A stretch of 64,000 bases of DNA from Sulfurospirillum sp. (GCA_030491005.1 JAKZMJ010000015.1:62001-126000); one strand, 5' to 3'. Positions 38,032 through 46,897 are shown, counted from the stretch's first letter. Notes: a model not told the origin generated them from the letters alone. A program made the numbers and translations.

Positions 38032-38919
38032 ATGAATGATATGATAGGTGCAATGACGGCTTTAATTACACCATTTAAAAATGGAAAAGTTGATTTAGAA
38101 AAATATGAATATTTAATAAAAAGACAAATTGCACAAGGTATTGATGTAGTTGTTCCTGTTGGTACAACTGGTGAGAGTGCTACACTTTCGCATACAGAAC
38201 ATAAAGAATGTATAGAAGTTGCAGTTTTAACTTGTAAAAATACAAATACAAAAGTAATAGCAGGAGCTGGTTCTAATGCTACAAGTGAAGCTGTAAGTAT
38301 TGCAAAACATGCACAAGAAGTAGGAGCAAATGGGATTTTATCTGTAACTCCTTATTATAATAAACCTATGCAAGAAGGTTTATATCAACATTATAAAACA
38401 ATAGCACAAAGTATAAGCATACCTTTTGTTTTATATAATGTACCTGGACGAACTGGTGTTGATTTAGAAGCAAATACAGCTATTAGATTATATGATGATG
38501 TTTCTAATATTTATGCTATTAAAGAAGCTAGTGGTTCACTTGAACGAACAGTTGAGCTTCATTCAAAAAGAAAAGATTTTGTAGTAATATCAGGTGATGA
38601 TACTATTGATTTTCCTATGCTTTGTAATGGTGCTAAAGGTATTATATCCGTTACGGCAAATCTTCTTCCAAATTTAAAATCACAATTAGTACATGATGTA
38701 TTTGAAAATAAGTTTGATAGTGCAAGAGCTATAAATGAAAATTTATATTTATTAAACAATGTTTTATTTAGTGAAAGTAATCCAATACCACTAAAAGCAG
38801 CTATGTATTTATGTGGTTTATTAGATACTTTAGAATATAGACTTCCACTTACAGCTCCAAGTGTGGAAACTATGAAAAAATTAGAAATTGTTTTAAAAAA
38901 TTATGAAGTGATTAAATAA
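38032..38919 (+). CDS. dapA: 4-hydroxy-tetrahydrodipicolinate synthase
   Basis: 295 residues from ATG 38032. This start is favoured because AGGATTAGG directly precedes it, and the longer frame to 38008 lies inside the preceding gene. A TIM-barrel aldolase, it condenses pyruvate with aspartate semialdehyde for lysine and peptidoglycan diaminopimelate. Active-site stretches are PVGTTGESATLSHTEH, VLYNVPGRTGVD (Tyr) and YAIKEASGSLERT (Schiff-base Lys). The gene starts right at the end of the M16 gene, and its stop overlaps the next start by one base. Confidence 0.96.
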   Translation: MNDMIGAMTALITPFKNGKVDLEKYEYLIKRQIAQGIDVVVPVGTTGESATLSHTEHKECIEVAVLTCKNTNTKVIAGAGSNATSEAVSIAKHAQEVGANGILSVTPYYNKPMQEGLYQHYKTIAQSISIPFVLYNVPGRTGVDLEANTAIRLYDDVSNIYAIKEASGSLERTVELHSKRKDFVVISGDDTIDFPMLCNGAKGIISVTANLLPNLKSQLVHDVFENKFDSARAINENLYLLNNVLFSESNPIPLKAAMYLCGLLDTLEYRLPLTAPSVETMKKLEIVLKNYEVIK

Positions 38920-39701
38920 TGAGTAATGATATGAAGGGTAAAACTTTAGTTATCTCAGGTGGTACAAAAGGTATAGGAAAACAATGTGTTTACAAGTTTG
39001 CACAAAATGGTATTAATGTAGCTTTTACATATCATTCAAATAAACAATTTGCCATTGATATTTGTAAAGATATTGAAGAAACATATAAAGTAAAGTGTAA
39101 GTGTTATGCTTTTAATATATTAGAGCCACAAACATATAAAGAATTATTTTTATTAATTGATGAAGATTTTGATAGTGTAGATTTTTTTATATCAAATGCT
39201 ATGATTTATGGTCGTGCTGTTGTAGGTGGTTATGGAAGATTTATGAAATTAAAACCTCGTGGACTTAATAATATATATACAGCAACTGTAAATGCTTTTG
39301 TATGTGGAGCACAACAAGCTGCAAAAAGAATGCAAAAACAAGGTACGGGTGGTTCAATCGTGTCTTTAAGTAGTACGGGAAATTTAGTATATATTGAGAA
39401 TTATGCAGGGCATGGTACAAATAAAGCAGCTGTTGAAACTATGGTTAAATATGCAGCAACTGAATTAGGTCAGTTTGGAATTAGAGTAAATGCTGTTTCA
39501 GGAGGTCCTATTGATACTGATGCTTTAAAAGCATTTACAAATTATGAAGAAGTAAAAGCAAAAACGGCTGAATTATCAGCACTTAATAGAATAGGGCAAC
39601 CATCAGACTTAGCAAATACCTGTTATTTTTTATGTACTTCCCAAGCTTCTTGGCTTACTTCTCAAACTATATTAGTTGATGGTGGAACTACTTTTAGATA
39701 A
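38919..39701 (+). CDS. fabL: Enoyl-ACP reductase, FabL-like SDR
   Basis: 260-residue short-chain dehydrogenase. It has an N-terminal Rossmann glycine motif SGGTKGIGKQ. The catalytic pattern is Y-x6-K in NYAGHGTNKAAVETM, the arrangement of enoyl-ACP reductases rather than the Y-x3-K of ordinary SDRs. RVNAVSGGPIDTDALKAF resembles the FabL segment of Bacillus and Helicobacter. It probably reduces trans-2-enoyl-ACP in fatty-acid elongation. It corresponds by position to C. jejuni Cj0807, and a separate fabI may exist elsewhere. It sits between dapA and pgsA with one-base overlaps on both sides. Confidence 0.75.
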   Translation: MSNDMKGKTLVISGGTKGIGKQCVYKFAQNGINVAFTYHSNKQFAIDICKDIEETYKVKCKCYAFNILEPQTYKELFLLIDEDFDSVDFFISNAMIYGRAVVGGYGRFMKLKPRGLNNIYTATVNAFVCGAQQAAKRMQKQGTGGSIVSLSSTGNLVYIENYAGHGTNKAAVETMVKYAATELGQFGIRVNAVSGGPIDTDALKAFTNYEEVKAKTAELSALNRIGQPSDLANTCYFLCTSQASWLTSQTILVDGGTTFR

Positions 39702-40246
39702 TGAAAAATGATGCTTTAAATCTACCAAATCTTTTAGCTTGTTTAAGAATAGCATTAGCACCTTTGATGTTATGGTTTTTAGTAGATAGGAATAATGCAC
39801 TTTTTTCTTCTTGGCATCCTTCTTGGCTTGATTATTTTGCTGCTTTGATTTTTGTAATTGCTTCAATTACAGATTTTTTTGATGGATATATTGCAAGGTC
39901 TTGGAATCAAATGACTAAGTTAGGTGCCATACTAGACCCACTTGCAGATAAGATGTTAATGTTGGCAGGCTTTTTAGGACTAATGCTAATAAGCAGAGCA
40001 TCTATATGGGCTATATTTTTAATACTATCGCGGGAGTTTTTAATAACAGGGCTTAGGGTCATGGCTGCTCAAGAGAATAAAGATGTATCTTCAAGTATGA
40101 TAGGAAAAATAAAAACTGTAGCTCAGATGATAGCAATTGGCTTTTTGATTATGAATTGGCCATTTGGAACACAGTTACTTTGGTTTGCCGTTGTTTTAAC
40201 TATGTATTCAGGATATGAATATATAAGAGATTATTATAAAAATTAA
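39701..40246 (+). CDS. pgsA: CDP-diacylglycerol-glycerol-3-phosphate phosphatidyltransferase
   Basis: 181-residue inner-membrane enzyme that makes phosphatidylglycerol phosphate. The CDP-alcohol phosphotransferase motif D-x2-DG-x2-AR-x8-G-x3-D-x3-D is visible in TDFFDGYIARSW and KLGAILDPLADKML. It has four to five membrane segments. Translationally coupled to the upstream SDR and 11 bases before rseP. Confidence 0.95.
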   Translation: MKNDALNLPNLLACLRIALAPLMLWFLVDRNNALFSSWHPSWLDYFAALIFVIASITDFFDGYIARSWNQMTKLGAILDPLADKMLMLAGFLGLMLISRASIWAIFLILSREFLITGLRVMAAQENKDVSSSMIGKIKTVAQMIAIGFLIMNWPFGTQLLWFAVVLTMYSGYEYIRDYYKN

Positions 40247-40257
40247 AAGGAAAATCT

Positions 40258-41310
40258 TTGGGTACTATTACATTTTTACTTGTCATATCTTTTTTAGTGT
40301 TTTTTCATGAATTAGGACATTTTTTAGCTGCTAGATATTTTGGTGTTAAAGTTGAAGTATTTTCAATAGGTTTTGGAAAACAACTTTATTCTAAAGTTTG
40401 GGCAGGTACGAAGTGGCAACTTTCTTTAATTCCTCTTGGTGGATATGTTAAGATGAAAGGTCAAGATGATTCAAAACCTACTTTAATTGAAGATGGTAAT
40501 GACTCATATAATACAAAAAAACCTTGGCAAAGAATTATCATATTATTAGCAGGTCCGCTGGCTAATTTTATTCTTGCATTTATTTTATTTATTTTTATTG
40601 CCCTGCTTGGAGTAAATGCGTTATCCCCAACTATTGGTAAAGTTATGGATAATTCTCCTGCACAAAAAGCAAAGCTTAAAGCTGGAGATAAAATCATAAA
40701 AATCAATGAAGTAGAAATTAGAACTTGGTCGGATATAGGAAAAACTATTGTCGCAACACAAGGCAATCTAAAGTTTTTTATAAAAAGAGATGGAAAAATT
40801 TTAGTAAAAGTTCTAAATCCTTATATAAGTGATGCTAAAAATATCTTCAAAGAAGATATTAAAAAAAGAATGATAGGTATTAGTGCAGCTCCTAAGTTTA
40901 TTAAAATAAATTATTCTTTTGACCAAGCTTTAGTATATGCTTATGAAACTACATACCAATCTTCTAAAATGATATTTCAAGGAGTTCAAAAACTCTTACA
41001 AGGAATAATTCCAAGTTCTGATGTGGCTGGAATTATAACCATTGGAAAAGTTATAGCAGATGCAAGTCAATCAAGTATCATAGCACTTTTAGGTATAACG
41101 GCATTAATATCAGTTAACTTAGGAGTATTAAATCTTCTACCAATTCCAGCACTTGATGGTGGACATATTATGTTTAATTTATATGAAATGTTTACAAAAA
41201 GAAAACCAAGTGAAAAAGTTCTTATAGTTCTTACTATTGCAGGTTGGGTAATATTAGGCTCTCTTATGTTCCTTGGAATGTATAATGATATAATTAGATT
41301 ATTAAATTAA
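40258..41310 (+). CDS. rseP: RseP-type site-2 zinc metalloprotease
   Basis: 350-residue intramembrane protease. The zinc motif HELGH is in VFFHELGHFLAARYFGVKVE, followed by a PDZ domain (about 110-190: GKVMDNSPAQKAKLKAGDKI). The C-terminal membrane motif is NLLPIPALDGGHI. It would cleave transmembrane anti-sigma factors or leftover signal peptides. Start is TTG 40258, with AAGGAAAA before it. It is part of the dapA-SDR-pgsA-rseP-yggS run. Confidence 0.94.
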   Translation: MGTITFLLVISFLVFFHELGHFLAARYFGVKVEVFSIGFGKQLYSKVWAGTKWQLSLIPLGGYVKMKGQDDSKPTLIEDGNDSYNTKKPWQRIIILLAGPLANFILAFILFIFIALLGVNALSPTIGKVMDNSPAQKAKLKAGDKIIKINEVEIRTWSDIGKTIVATQGNLKFFIKRDGKILVKVLNPYISDAKNIFKEDIKKRMIGISAAPKFIKINYSFDQALVYAYETTYQSSKMIFQGVQKLLQGIIPSSDVAGIITIGKVIADASQSSIIALLGITALISVNLGVLNLLPIPALDGGHIMFNLYEMFTKRKPSEKVLIVLTIAGWVILGSLMFLGMYNDIIRLLN

Positions 41311-41324
41311 AAAAAAGAATAAAT

Positions 41325-42005
41325 ATGACCAAAAAACAAGCAATACAAAATTTAGATGAAATAATTACAAAAGTTGAAGGTGCAAGATTATATATTTCCC
41401 ATCATCATATAGTGCATATTATTGCAATATCAAAATATTCAAATATTACAGATATAAACACACTTTATAATGCAGGACAAAGAGCTTTTGGTGAGAATAA
41501 AGTACAAGACTTAAAGCTTAAAAGTGAAGAGTTAGAAGACCTACCCTTGCAGTGGCATTTTGTAGGACGCTTACAAAGTAACAAAATAAATAATTTAATA
41601 GATTTAAATCCATCTTTAATGCACTCTTTAGATTCTTTAGATTTAGCAATACAGCTAAATAAAAAACTAAGTGCCAAAAATAAAACAATGAAATGTTTAT
41701 TACAAATAAATTCAGCAAATGAGCAAGCAAAAGCAGGTGTTAGTTCCAGTGAGGCTATTAGTATATATGAACAAATTTCTAATATATGTCCTAATATCAA
41801 ACTTCTAGGAGTTATGAGTATAGGAGCACATACAAAAGATAACAGTGTGATTAAAAAATCTTTTAAAATCACAAAAGAAATATTTGATAAACTTCAAGCA
41901 AATGGTGCTATTTATTGTTCTATGGGTATGAGTAGCGATTTTGAACTTGCTATTAAGAGTGGCTCGAATATGATAAGAGTGGGTTCTTCTTTATTTAAAG
42001 AATAA
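41325..42005 (+). CDS. YggS-type PLP homeostasis protein
   Basis: 226 residues with the alanine-racemase-like N-terminal TIM barrel that binds pyridoxal phosphate. The PLP lysine lies in IAISKYSNITDINTLYNAGQ, and the next conserved stretch is RAFGENKVQDLKLK. WHFVGRLQSNKI, LGVMSIGAH and SMGMSSDFELAIKSGSNMIR follow, ending VRVGSS. The family buffers intracellular PLP. End of the operon: its stop is 55 bases before the toxin gene. Confidence 0.92.
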   Translation: MTKKQAIQNLDEIITKVEGARLYISHHHIVHIIAISKYSNITDINTLYNAGQRAFGENKVQDLKLKSEELEDLPLQWHFVGRLQSNKINNLIDLNPSLMHSLDSLDLAIQLNKKLSAKNKTMKCLLQINSANEQAKAGVSSSEAISIYEQISNICPNIKLLGVMSIGAHTKDNSVIKKSFKITKEIFDKLQANGAIYCSMGMSSDFELAIKSGSNMIRVGSSLFKE

Positions 42006-42020
42006 GAATAAAATAATATC

Positions 42021-42044
42021 ATCATAAGATATACTCCTTATGAT
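42021..42044. promoter_or_regulatory. Inverted repeat before the PemK-like gene
   Basis: ATCATAAG and CTTATGAT with an 8-base spacer, ending 15 bases before the GTG start and overlapping the leader. The position suits autoregulation of the toxin gene or a translation-limiting hairpin. Confidence 0.35.
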
Positions 42045-42059
42045 ATCAAGGATAATTAA

Positions 42060-42458
42060 GTGCAAGATAATTATGATAAATGGAACAGAATAAAAAAACA
42101 AATACACAAAGAGAATATAATCCTTGGATATAAAAATAGAGATATATTTTATATGAAAATGGGTGAGAATATAGGCTTTGAACAAAATGGAAAAGGTGAA
42201 AATTTTGTACGACCTGTCGTCATTATAAAAGGATTCAATGAAAATATGTTTTTTGGAGTACCTTTATCTACTAAAATAAAAGATGGAAAATTTTATTATA
42301 CCTTTGAATTTAAAAAACAAAATACAACAATAATAAATAATGCTCTTTTATCACAAATGAAATTATTTAGTACTAAAAGACTTTTAAATAAAATAGGAAT
42401 TATAAATCAAGATGATTTTAAGAATTTAAAGATAAAATTTAAAAAGTTAATAGATTAA
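42060..42458 (+). CDS. PemK/MazF-like endoribonuclease toxin family protein
   Basis: 132 residues. The MazF/PemK core is recognisable: RDIFYMKMGENIGFEQNGKG (strand and loop start), FVRPVVIIKGFNENMFFGVP (the RPVVI-type strand) and LSTK. ALLSQMKLFSTKRLLNKIG resembles the family's SQ-x-K-x3-xxRL helix. These enzymes cut mRNA in toxin-antitoxin pairs. No antitoxin gene precedes or follows, and the N-terminal 30 residues (IKKQIHKEN) are longer than usual. Start GTG with AAGGA 8 bases before. It could be a solitary toxin or have a distant partner. Confidence 0.75.
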   Translation: MQDNYDKWNRIKKQIHKENIILGYKNRDIFYMKMGENIGFEQNGKGENFVRPVVIIKGFNENMFFGVPLSTKIKDGKFYYTFEFKKQNTTIINNALLSQMKLFSTKRLLNKIGIINQDDFKNLKIKFKKLID

Positions 42459-42459
42459 C

Positions 42460-42478
42460 CCCACTTAAAATAAGTGGG
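42460..42478. terminator. Strong hairpin after the PemK-like gene
   Basis: CCCACTTA, loop AAA, TAAGTGGG: an 8-bp stem directly after the toxin stop, with the GC-rich TCGTCCCGAAGG following instead of a T-run. It is unusually GC-rich for this genome, so it may be a dispersed palindromic repeat or an RNA structure rather than a standard terminator. Confidence 0.45.
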
Positions 42479-42526
42479 TCGTCCCGAAGGAATTTAGAAT
42501 AAAAGTATAACACAAAGATATAAAAA

Positions 42527-42634
42527 ATGCAAGGTGACATAAAATACAAAAAAGAATCATTGGAAGTTTTAGATAATTTTGTCAAAAAGTACCCAATAAA
42601 ACTTTTTACTAAATTATATAAAGGCACAAAATGA
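42527..42634 (+). CDS. Small 35-residue ORF coupled to the asparaginase-like gene
   Basis: ATG 42527 opens a 35-residue frame (MQGDIKYKKESLEVLDNFVK, then KYPIKLFTKLYKGTK). Its TGA overlaps the next ATG as ATGA. No good ribosome site precedes it (AAAGATATAAAAA). The overlap is the main support, since it would couple translation of the two. It could be chance. Confidence 0.35.
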   Translation: MQGDIKYKKESLEVLDNFVKKYPIKLFTKLYKGTK

Positions 42635-43131
42635 ACAAAATCCTCATCTTAAATACAGGTGGAACTTTTAATAAAAAATATTGCGAAATAAGTGGAACTT
42701 TAAAAGTATTAGAAGATAATAAAAATATAGAACTTATAGTTAAAAAAGCTTTTAGAAATAACTTAAATCTTGATATAAAAGGTATTTTGTATAAAGATAG
42801 TTTAGAAATAAACGATAAAAATAGGCAAGAGATATTGGAAAACTTACATTCTTATAAAAAAATACTTATAATTCATGGTACAGATACCATGGATATAACT
42901 GCAAGATTTCTTGCAAATAAAATAAAAAAAGACCAAACTATAGTTATAACAGGAGCTATGCACCCTTTTTCTATAGATGTTTTAGAAGCTGTGGCAAACT
43001 TTTCTATTTCACTATCTTTTTTAAATCAAAATCATAATACTGGTGTTTATATAGGAATGCACGGTTTAGTAAAAGAGTACACAAAAATAAAAAAAAATAA
43101 AAAACTTGGGATATTTGAGTGCCAAAAATAA
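42631..43131 (+). CDS. Asparaginase-like protein, N-terminal domain only
   Basis: 166 residues corresponding to the N-terminal half of type I/II L-asparaginases, which are about 330. Seen are LILNTGGTF with the nucleophile-type threonine (T10 or T12), the second conserved stretch HGTDTMDITARFLA, and ITGAMHPFSIDVLEAVANFS. GVYIGMHG occurs near the end. The C-terminal domain, which completes the intersubunit active site, is missing. The frame ends by overlapping ccoI by 13 bases, so it is not a recent frameshift. The same short form is known in Campylobacterota genomes, and its activity is untested as far as I know. Confidence 0.8.
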   Translation: MNKILILNTGGTFNKKYCEISGTLKVLEDNKNIELIVKKAFRNNLNLDIKGILYKDSLEINDKNRQEILENLHSYKKILIIHGTDTMDITARFLANKIKKDQTIVITGAMHPFSIDVLEAVANFSISLSFLNQNHNTGVYIGMHGLVKEYTKIKKNKKLGIFECQK

Positions 43132-45557
43132 AATGTGACCATTGTCATTTAACATACGCTGATGACATTATGATAAAAGAAGATAAACTATATTTTTGCT
43201 GTAAAGGGTGTCAAGGGGTTTATCACTTATTAAAAGATGAAAAACTAGACTCATTTTACGATAAATTAGCTAATAAAAGTATCTCCCCACCACTACAAAA
43301 TAAAGAAGATATAAAACATTTTGATACAAAAAACTACCAAGATACTTTCGTTTCAAAAACAAAGGAAGGCTTTTGTCAAATTGATTTAATAATTGAAGGT
43401 ATACACTGTGCTGCTTGTATATGGTTAAATGAAAAGATACTGTTTTCAACTGTAGGTGTGATTGAAGCAAATATTAATTTTTCTAATAATAAAGCTAAAA
43501 TTGTATGGAATGATGAGAAAATAAAACTATCACAAATCATATCAAAAATAAGAAGTATAGGTTATAACGCCTATGCTTATGATGCGAGTATGGCAAACCT
43601 TCAAGCAATAAAATCTAAAAGAGAATACTTTATAAAAATGATGGTTGCAGTTTTTGTAAGCTTAAATATGATGATGTTAGGGGTAGCTAAATATACTGGT
43701 TTTTTTACAGGTATTAGTGCTGATATACGGCACTATATACATATTGGTGAGTTTATTTTAGCTACTCCTGTTTTATTTTATTCTGGTTTTATATTCTATA
43801 AAGGTGCTTATTATGGCTTAAAAAATCGCATATTAAATATGGATTTTTTAGTATCAAGTGGTGCTACTTTAACCTATATTTATTCACTTTTTATTTTATT
43901 TGGTGCAAAAGGTGAAAGCTATTTTGACTCAGTTGCTATGATTATAACCTTTGTGCTTGTGGGCAAATACTTAGAAGTTATTGGCAAAAAATCAGCCCTT
44001 GATACCTTAGATAAAATAAAAAGCTCTATTCCCCTAGAAGCTACTGTTATTAAAAACAATAAAAAAATACAAACCATTCTTAATAATATAAATGTTGGCG
44101 ATATTATTGAGCTTACCAGTGGAGATAAAGTCTGTCTTGATGGTGTTATTATAAGTGGTCAAAGCTCTTTTGATGAGTCTAGCTTAAGTGGTGAAGTAAA
44201 TCCAGTATACAAACAAATAAACGATACCGTACTAAGTAGTACTATTAATAACGAAGGATTAATAAGATATGAAGTTACAAAAACTTATGATAAATCTACT
44301 TTAAACTCTATTGTAACACTTTTAGAAGATTCCCTTAATTCAAAACCACCTATTCAATACAAAGCAAATGAAATCTCAAAAAGTTTTACTGTGTCTATTT
44401 TACTTCTTAGTATTGCTACGTTTTTAATATGGTATTTTTTAGGACTTAATCTTGGTTTTGATTATGCAGGGGCAAGTAGCTTTGAAAAGTCTTTTATCGT
44501 TTCTATATCTGTTATCATCATAGCGTGTCCATGTGCCTTAGCATTAGCTACTCCAATAGCTAGTTTAATAGGAATATCCAAGTTAGCTAAAAAAGATTTA
44601 CTTTTTAAAGAAGCTCGATTCATAGAAACACTTGCAAAAGCAGATACTTTAGTCTTAGATAAAACAGGAACACTAACTAAAGGAAAGTTATCTATTAAAA
44701 GCTTTAATATTCTTGATAAGAATATACATAAATTAAATCTTTTATATTCTTTACTTAATTCATCAAAACACCCAATTAGTACCTCTATAAAAGAATTTTT
44801 AACTAAAAAATATAGTTTTTTAAATAAAAATATTTATGATATAAAAACCATACAAGCAAAAGGTTTACAAGCAAAATATAAAAATATAGATGGCAAAATA
44901 TTTAATATACTTGGTGGTAATAGCGCACTTTTAAAACAAAATAATATTAACTTTACTTTTGAAACAACTAACAGCGTTTATATCTTTGCAATAAATAAAA
45001 AAGTTATAGCTACTTTTGAGCTTGAAGATGAGATAAAAGAAGGTGCAAACTCATTTATCGAACAAATAAAAAAATACAATATTGACATTATCATGTTAAC
45101 AGGAGATAATAAAAAAGTAGCAAAAAAAATAGCCAATAAAATAGGCATAAATACATATATAGCTGAGCTAAATCCTATACAAAAAGCAACTTATATTAAA
45201 GAATTAAAAAAAGATGGTAAAATAGTAGTTATGGTAGGAGATGGTATAAATGATAGTATCGCACTTGCAAACTCTGATTTAGCCGTTGCCATGGGTAATG
45301 CTTCTGATATAAGTATTAGTGTTTCTGATCTTATAGTTTTAAATAATTCTTTAAAAAGTTTAAAATATGCTTTTATAATATCAAGAAAAACATATAAGTT
45401 AATAAAACAAAACCTTGCTATTTCTTTAGTTTATAATGCAATAACCATACCTTTAGCAATGGCTGGTTTGGTTATTCCTTTAGTTGCTGCACTTTCCATG
45501 AGCCTTAGCTCTTTGTTAGTTGTTGCAAACTCTATACGAATAAAAATTAAGGATTAG
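43119..45557 (+). CDS. ccoI: Copper-transporting P1B-type ATPase CcoI (cbb3 oxidase assembly)
   Basis: 812 residues in the inner membrane. The N-terminus carries a four-cysteine zinc/metal finger (KCDHCHLTYADD, CCKGCQGVYH), the arrangement seen in CcoI/FixI. A heavy-metal domain with HCAACIW follows. Eight predicted membrane helices surround the CPC motif ACPCALALATP. The phosphorylation site is LDKTGTLTKG, and the ATP hinge is MVGDGINDSIALANSDLAVA. It delivers copper for cytochrome cbb3 oxidase. It is followed by ccoS, the matching partner. ccoNOQP is not in the window. Confidence 0.93.
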   Translation: MPKIKCDHCHLTYADDIMIKEDKLYFCCKGCQGVYHLLKDEKLDSFYDKLANKSISPPLQNKEDIKHFDTKNYQDTFVSKTKEGFCQIDLIIEGIHCAACIWLNEKILFSTVGVIEANINFSNNKAKIVWNDEKIKLSQIISKIRSIGYNAYAYDASMANLQAIKSKREYFIKMMVAVFVSLNMMMLGVAKYTGFFTGISADIRHYIHIGEFILATPVLFYSGFIFYKGAYYGLKNRILNMDFLVSSGATLTYIYSLFILFGAKGESYFDSVAMIITFVLVGKYLEVIGKKSALDTLDKIKSSIPLEATVIKNNKKIQTILNNINVGDIIELTSGDKVCLDGVIISGQSSFDESSLSGEVNPVYKQINDTVLSSTINNEGLIRYEVTKTYDKSTLNSIVTLLEDSLNSKPPIQYKANEISKSFTVSILLLSIATFLIWYFLGLNLGFDYAGASSFEKSFIVSISVIIIACPCALALATPIASLIGISKLAKKDLLFKEARFIETLAKADTLVLDKTGTLTKGKLSIKSFNILDKNIHKLNLLYSLLNSSKHPISTSIKEFLTKKYSFLNKNIYDIKTIQAKGLQAKYKNIDGKIFNILGGNSALLKQNNINFTFETTNSVYIFAINKKVIATFELEDEIKEGANSFIEQIKKYNIDIIMLTGDNKKVAKKIANKIGINTYIAELNPIQKATYIKELKKDGKIVVMVGDGINDSIALANSDLAVAMGNASDISISVSDLIVLNNSLKSLKYAFIISRKTYKLIKQNLAISLVYNAITIPLAMAGLVIPLVAALSMSLSSLLVVANSIRIKIKD

Positions 45558-45561
45558 TAAT

Positions 45562-45762
45562 ATGGATGATATACTTTTTATGATGTTAATTGTGGGTTTG
45601 GTTTTATCTTTTGCTATTTTGGGTGTTTTTATTTGGGGGGCTAGAGGTGGTCAATTTGATGATACAAATAAAATGATGGATGGTTTACTCTTTGATAGTC
45701 AAGATGATTTAAATGATGCAATAGATAAAGAAAGTAAAATAAAAGAAGCTAAGAAACAATAA
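45562..45762 (+). CDS. ccoS: cbb3-type cytochrome oxidase assembly protein CcoS
   Basis: 66 residues: one membrane segment (about 5-27, LFMMLIVGLVLSFAILGVFI), then WGARGGQFDDTNKM, the family's W-x3-GQ-x-DD motif. It is needed for haem and copper insertion into the cbb3 oxidase. It lies 4 bases downstream of ccoI. Confidence 0.92.
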   Translation: MDDILFMMLIVGLVLSFAILGVFIWGARGGQFDDTNKMMDGLLFDSQDDLNDAIDKESKIKEAKKQ

Positions 45763-45930
45763 CTTGGCTCAATATTCTTAAGATAATCTTTATATAATAG
45801 TCAAAGAACAAAGCTTCATTCCCTAAAACTACCTATGTAAGTTCAAAATAACCTTCATGTGCTACTTAAATTAAGTTTACTTATGTTAACATCTTTTTGT
45901 TTTTATTATATTATTTTTAAGGTTATTAAA

Positions 45931-46884
45931 ATGTTTAGTTTTTTTAAATTTATTCAAAATTTTATGCAAAGTTTAAGAAACAACAAAGGTCTTTGGTTTA
46001 CAATCCTTGGTGTGTCTTCTGTTGTAGGAATACTTTTGTCAATGTATTTATTAATAAGCATGACAAAAACTGTTTCTGTTGAAGTTTATACAAATATTTC
46101 TCAAACATATAAAAAGACTTTGAAAAATAAAATTGAAAAAAGAGAAGTAGAGTTTAAAAACTTATTATCATTAATTAAGACAGGAGAAACTTTTTTAAAG
46201 AATATTCAAGATAATAAATTAGGCAAAATTAACAATCAAATAAATTCCTTCAATGATAATTTTATAAAGGCTAAAGTAAATGATTTAAGCATTAAATTTT
46301 ATTCATCAAAAGATCAAATTAATCAGTATAGAAGTAGTATTAACTTTGTAATTAAGAATAAAGCTTCTAATTTTGGTATTGAAGTTTTACCTGAGGGTAT
46401 ATTTTTATTATTAATTGAACCAATTATTAAAAATAAAGAACTTTTAGGTGTTTTAGAAATAAAAGAACCTCTTTATTCTTTGAAAAAAGACTTTACTAAA
46501 GATAATGGTATCTTTTTATTCTTGCTTGATGAAAAAATGTTAAAAATATTATCTCCAAAAGCTAGAAATGGAAGATACAAGGTTATTATGAATAATTTGT
46601 ATGTTGAAGAGTTAAGATATAGCAGTTCTTTTTATGGGAAAATATTAGAAAAAGGAAAAGATGGTTTTAATCAATTATTAGATGATGGTTATTATCTTGA
46701 TAAAGTTTATTTTAAAACATATGATAAAATATCAGATATAAATGGTAATATTGTAGGTTATGTAGTCTTAGGTGAAGTAGTTGAAGGTAGTGGTGCATTT
46801 GTTAATATAGTAAATGATATGACAAAAACAGTTACTACCGTTGCTTTAGGTTTAGTAATTTCAATATTACTATTTATGTTTTAG
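45931..46884 (+). CDS. Two-TM protein with Cache-like extracytoplasmic domain
   Basis: 317 residues from ATG 45931, which follows TAAGG by 8 bases; the longer frame from 45859 lacks a ribosome site. One membrane helix lies at about 22-44 and a second at the very C-terminus (about 298-317). Between them is a roughly 250-residue periplasmic region whose SISFN-type helix, KASNFGIEVLPEGIFLLLIE and then PIIKNKELLGVLEIKEPLYS match double-Cache sensory domains of bacterial chemoreceptors and kinases. NGNIVGYVVLGEV is the second repeat-like stretch. There is no cytoplasmic output domain, so it must signal through a partner. First gene of the six-gene operon, 13 bases from the channel gene. Confidence 0.75.
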   Translation: MFSFFKFIQNFMQSLRNNKGLWFTILGVSSVVGILLSMYLLISMTKTVSVEVYTNISQTYKKTLKNKIEKREVEFKNLLSLIKTGETFLKNIQDNKLGKINNQINSFNDNFIKAKVNDLSIKFYSSKDQINQYRSSINFVIKNKASNFGIEVLPEGIFLLLIEPIIKNKELLGVLEIKEPLYSLKKDFTKDNGIFLFLLDEKMLKILSPKARNGRYKVIMNNLYVEELRYSSSFYGKILEKGKDGFNQLLDDGYYLDKVYFKTYDKISDINGNIVGYVVLGEVVEGSGAFVNIVNDMTKTVTTVALGLVISILLFMF

Positions 46885-46897
46885 AAGGTTATTAAAT

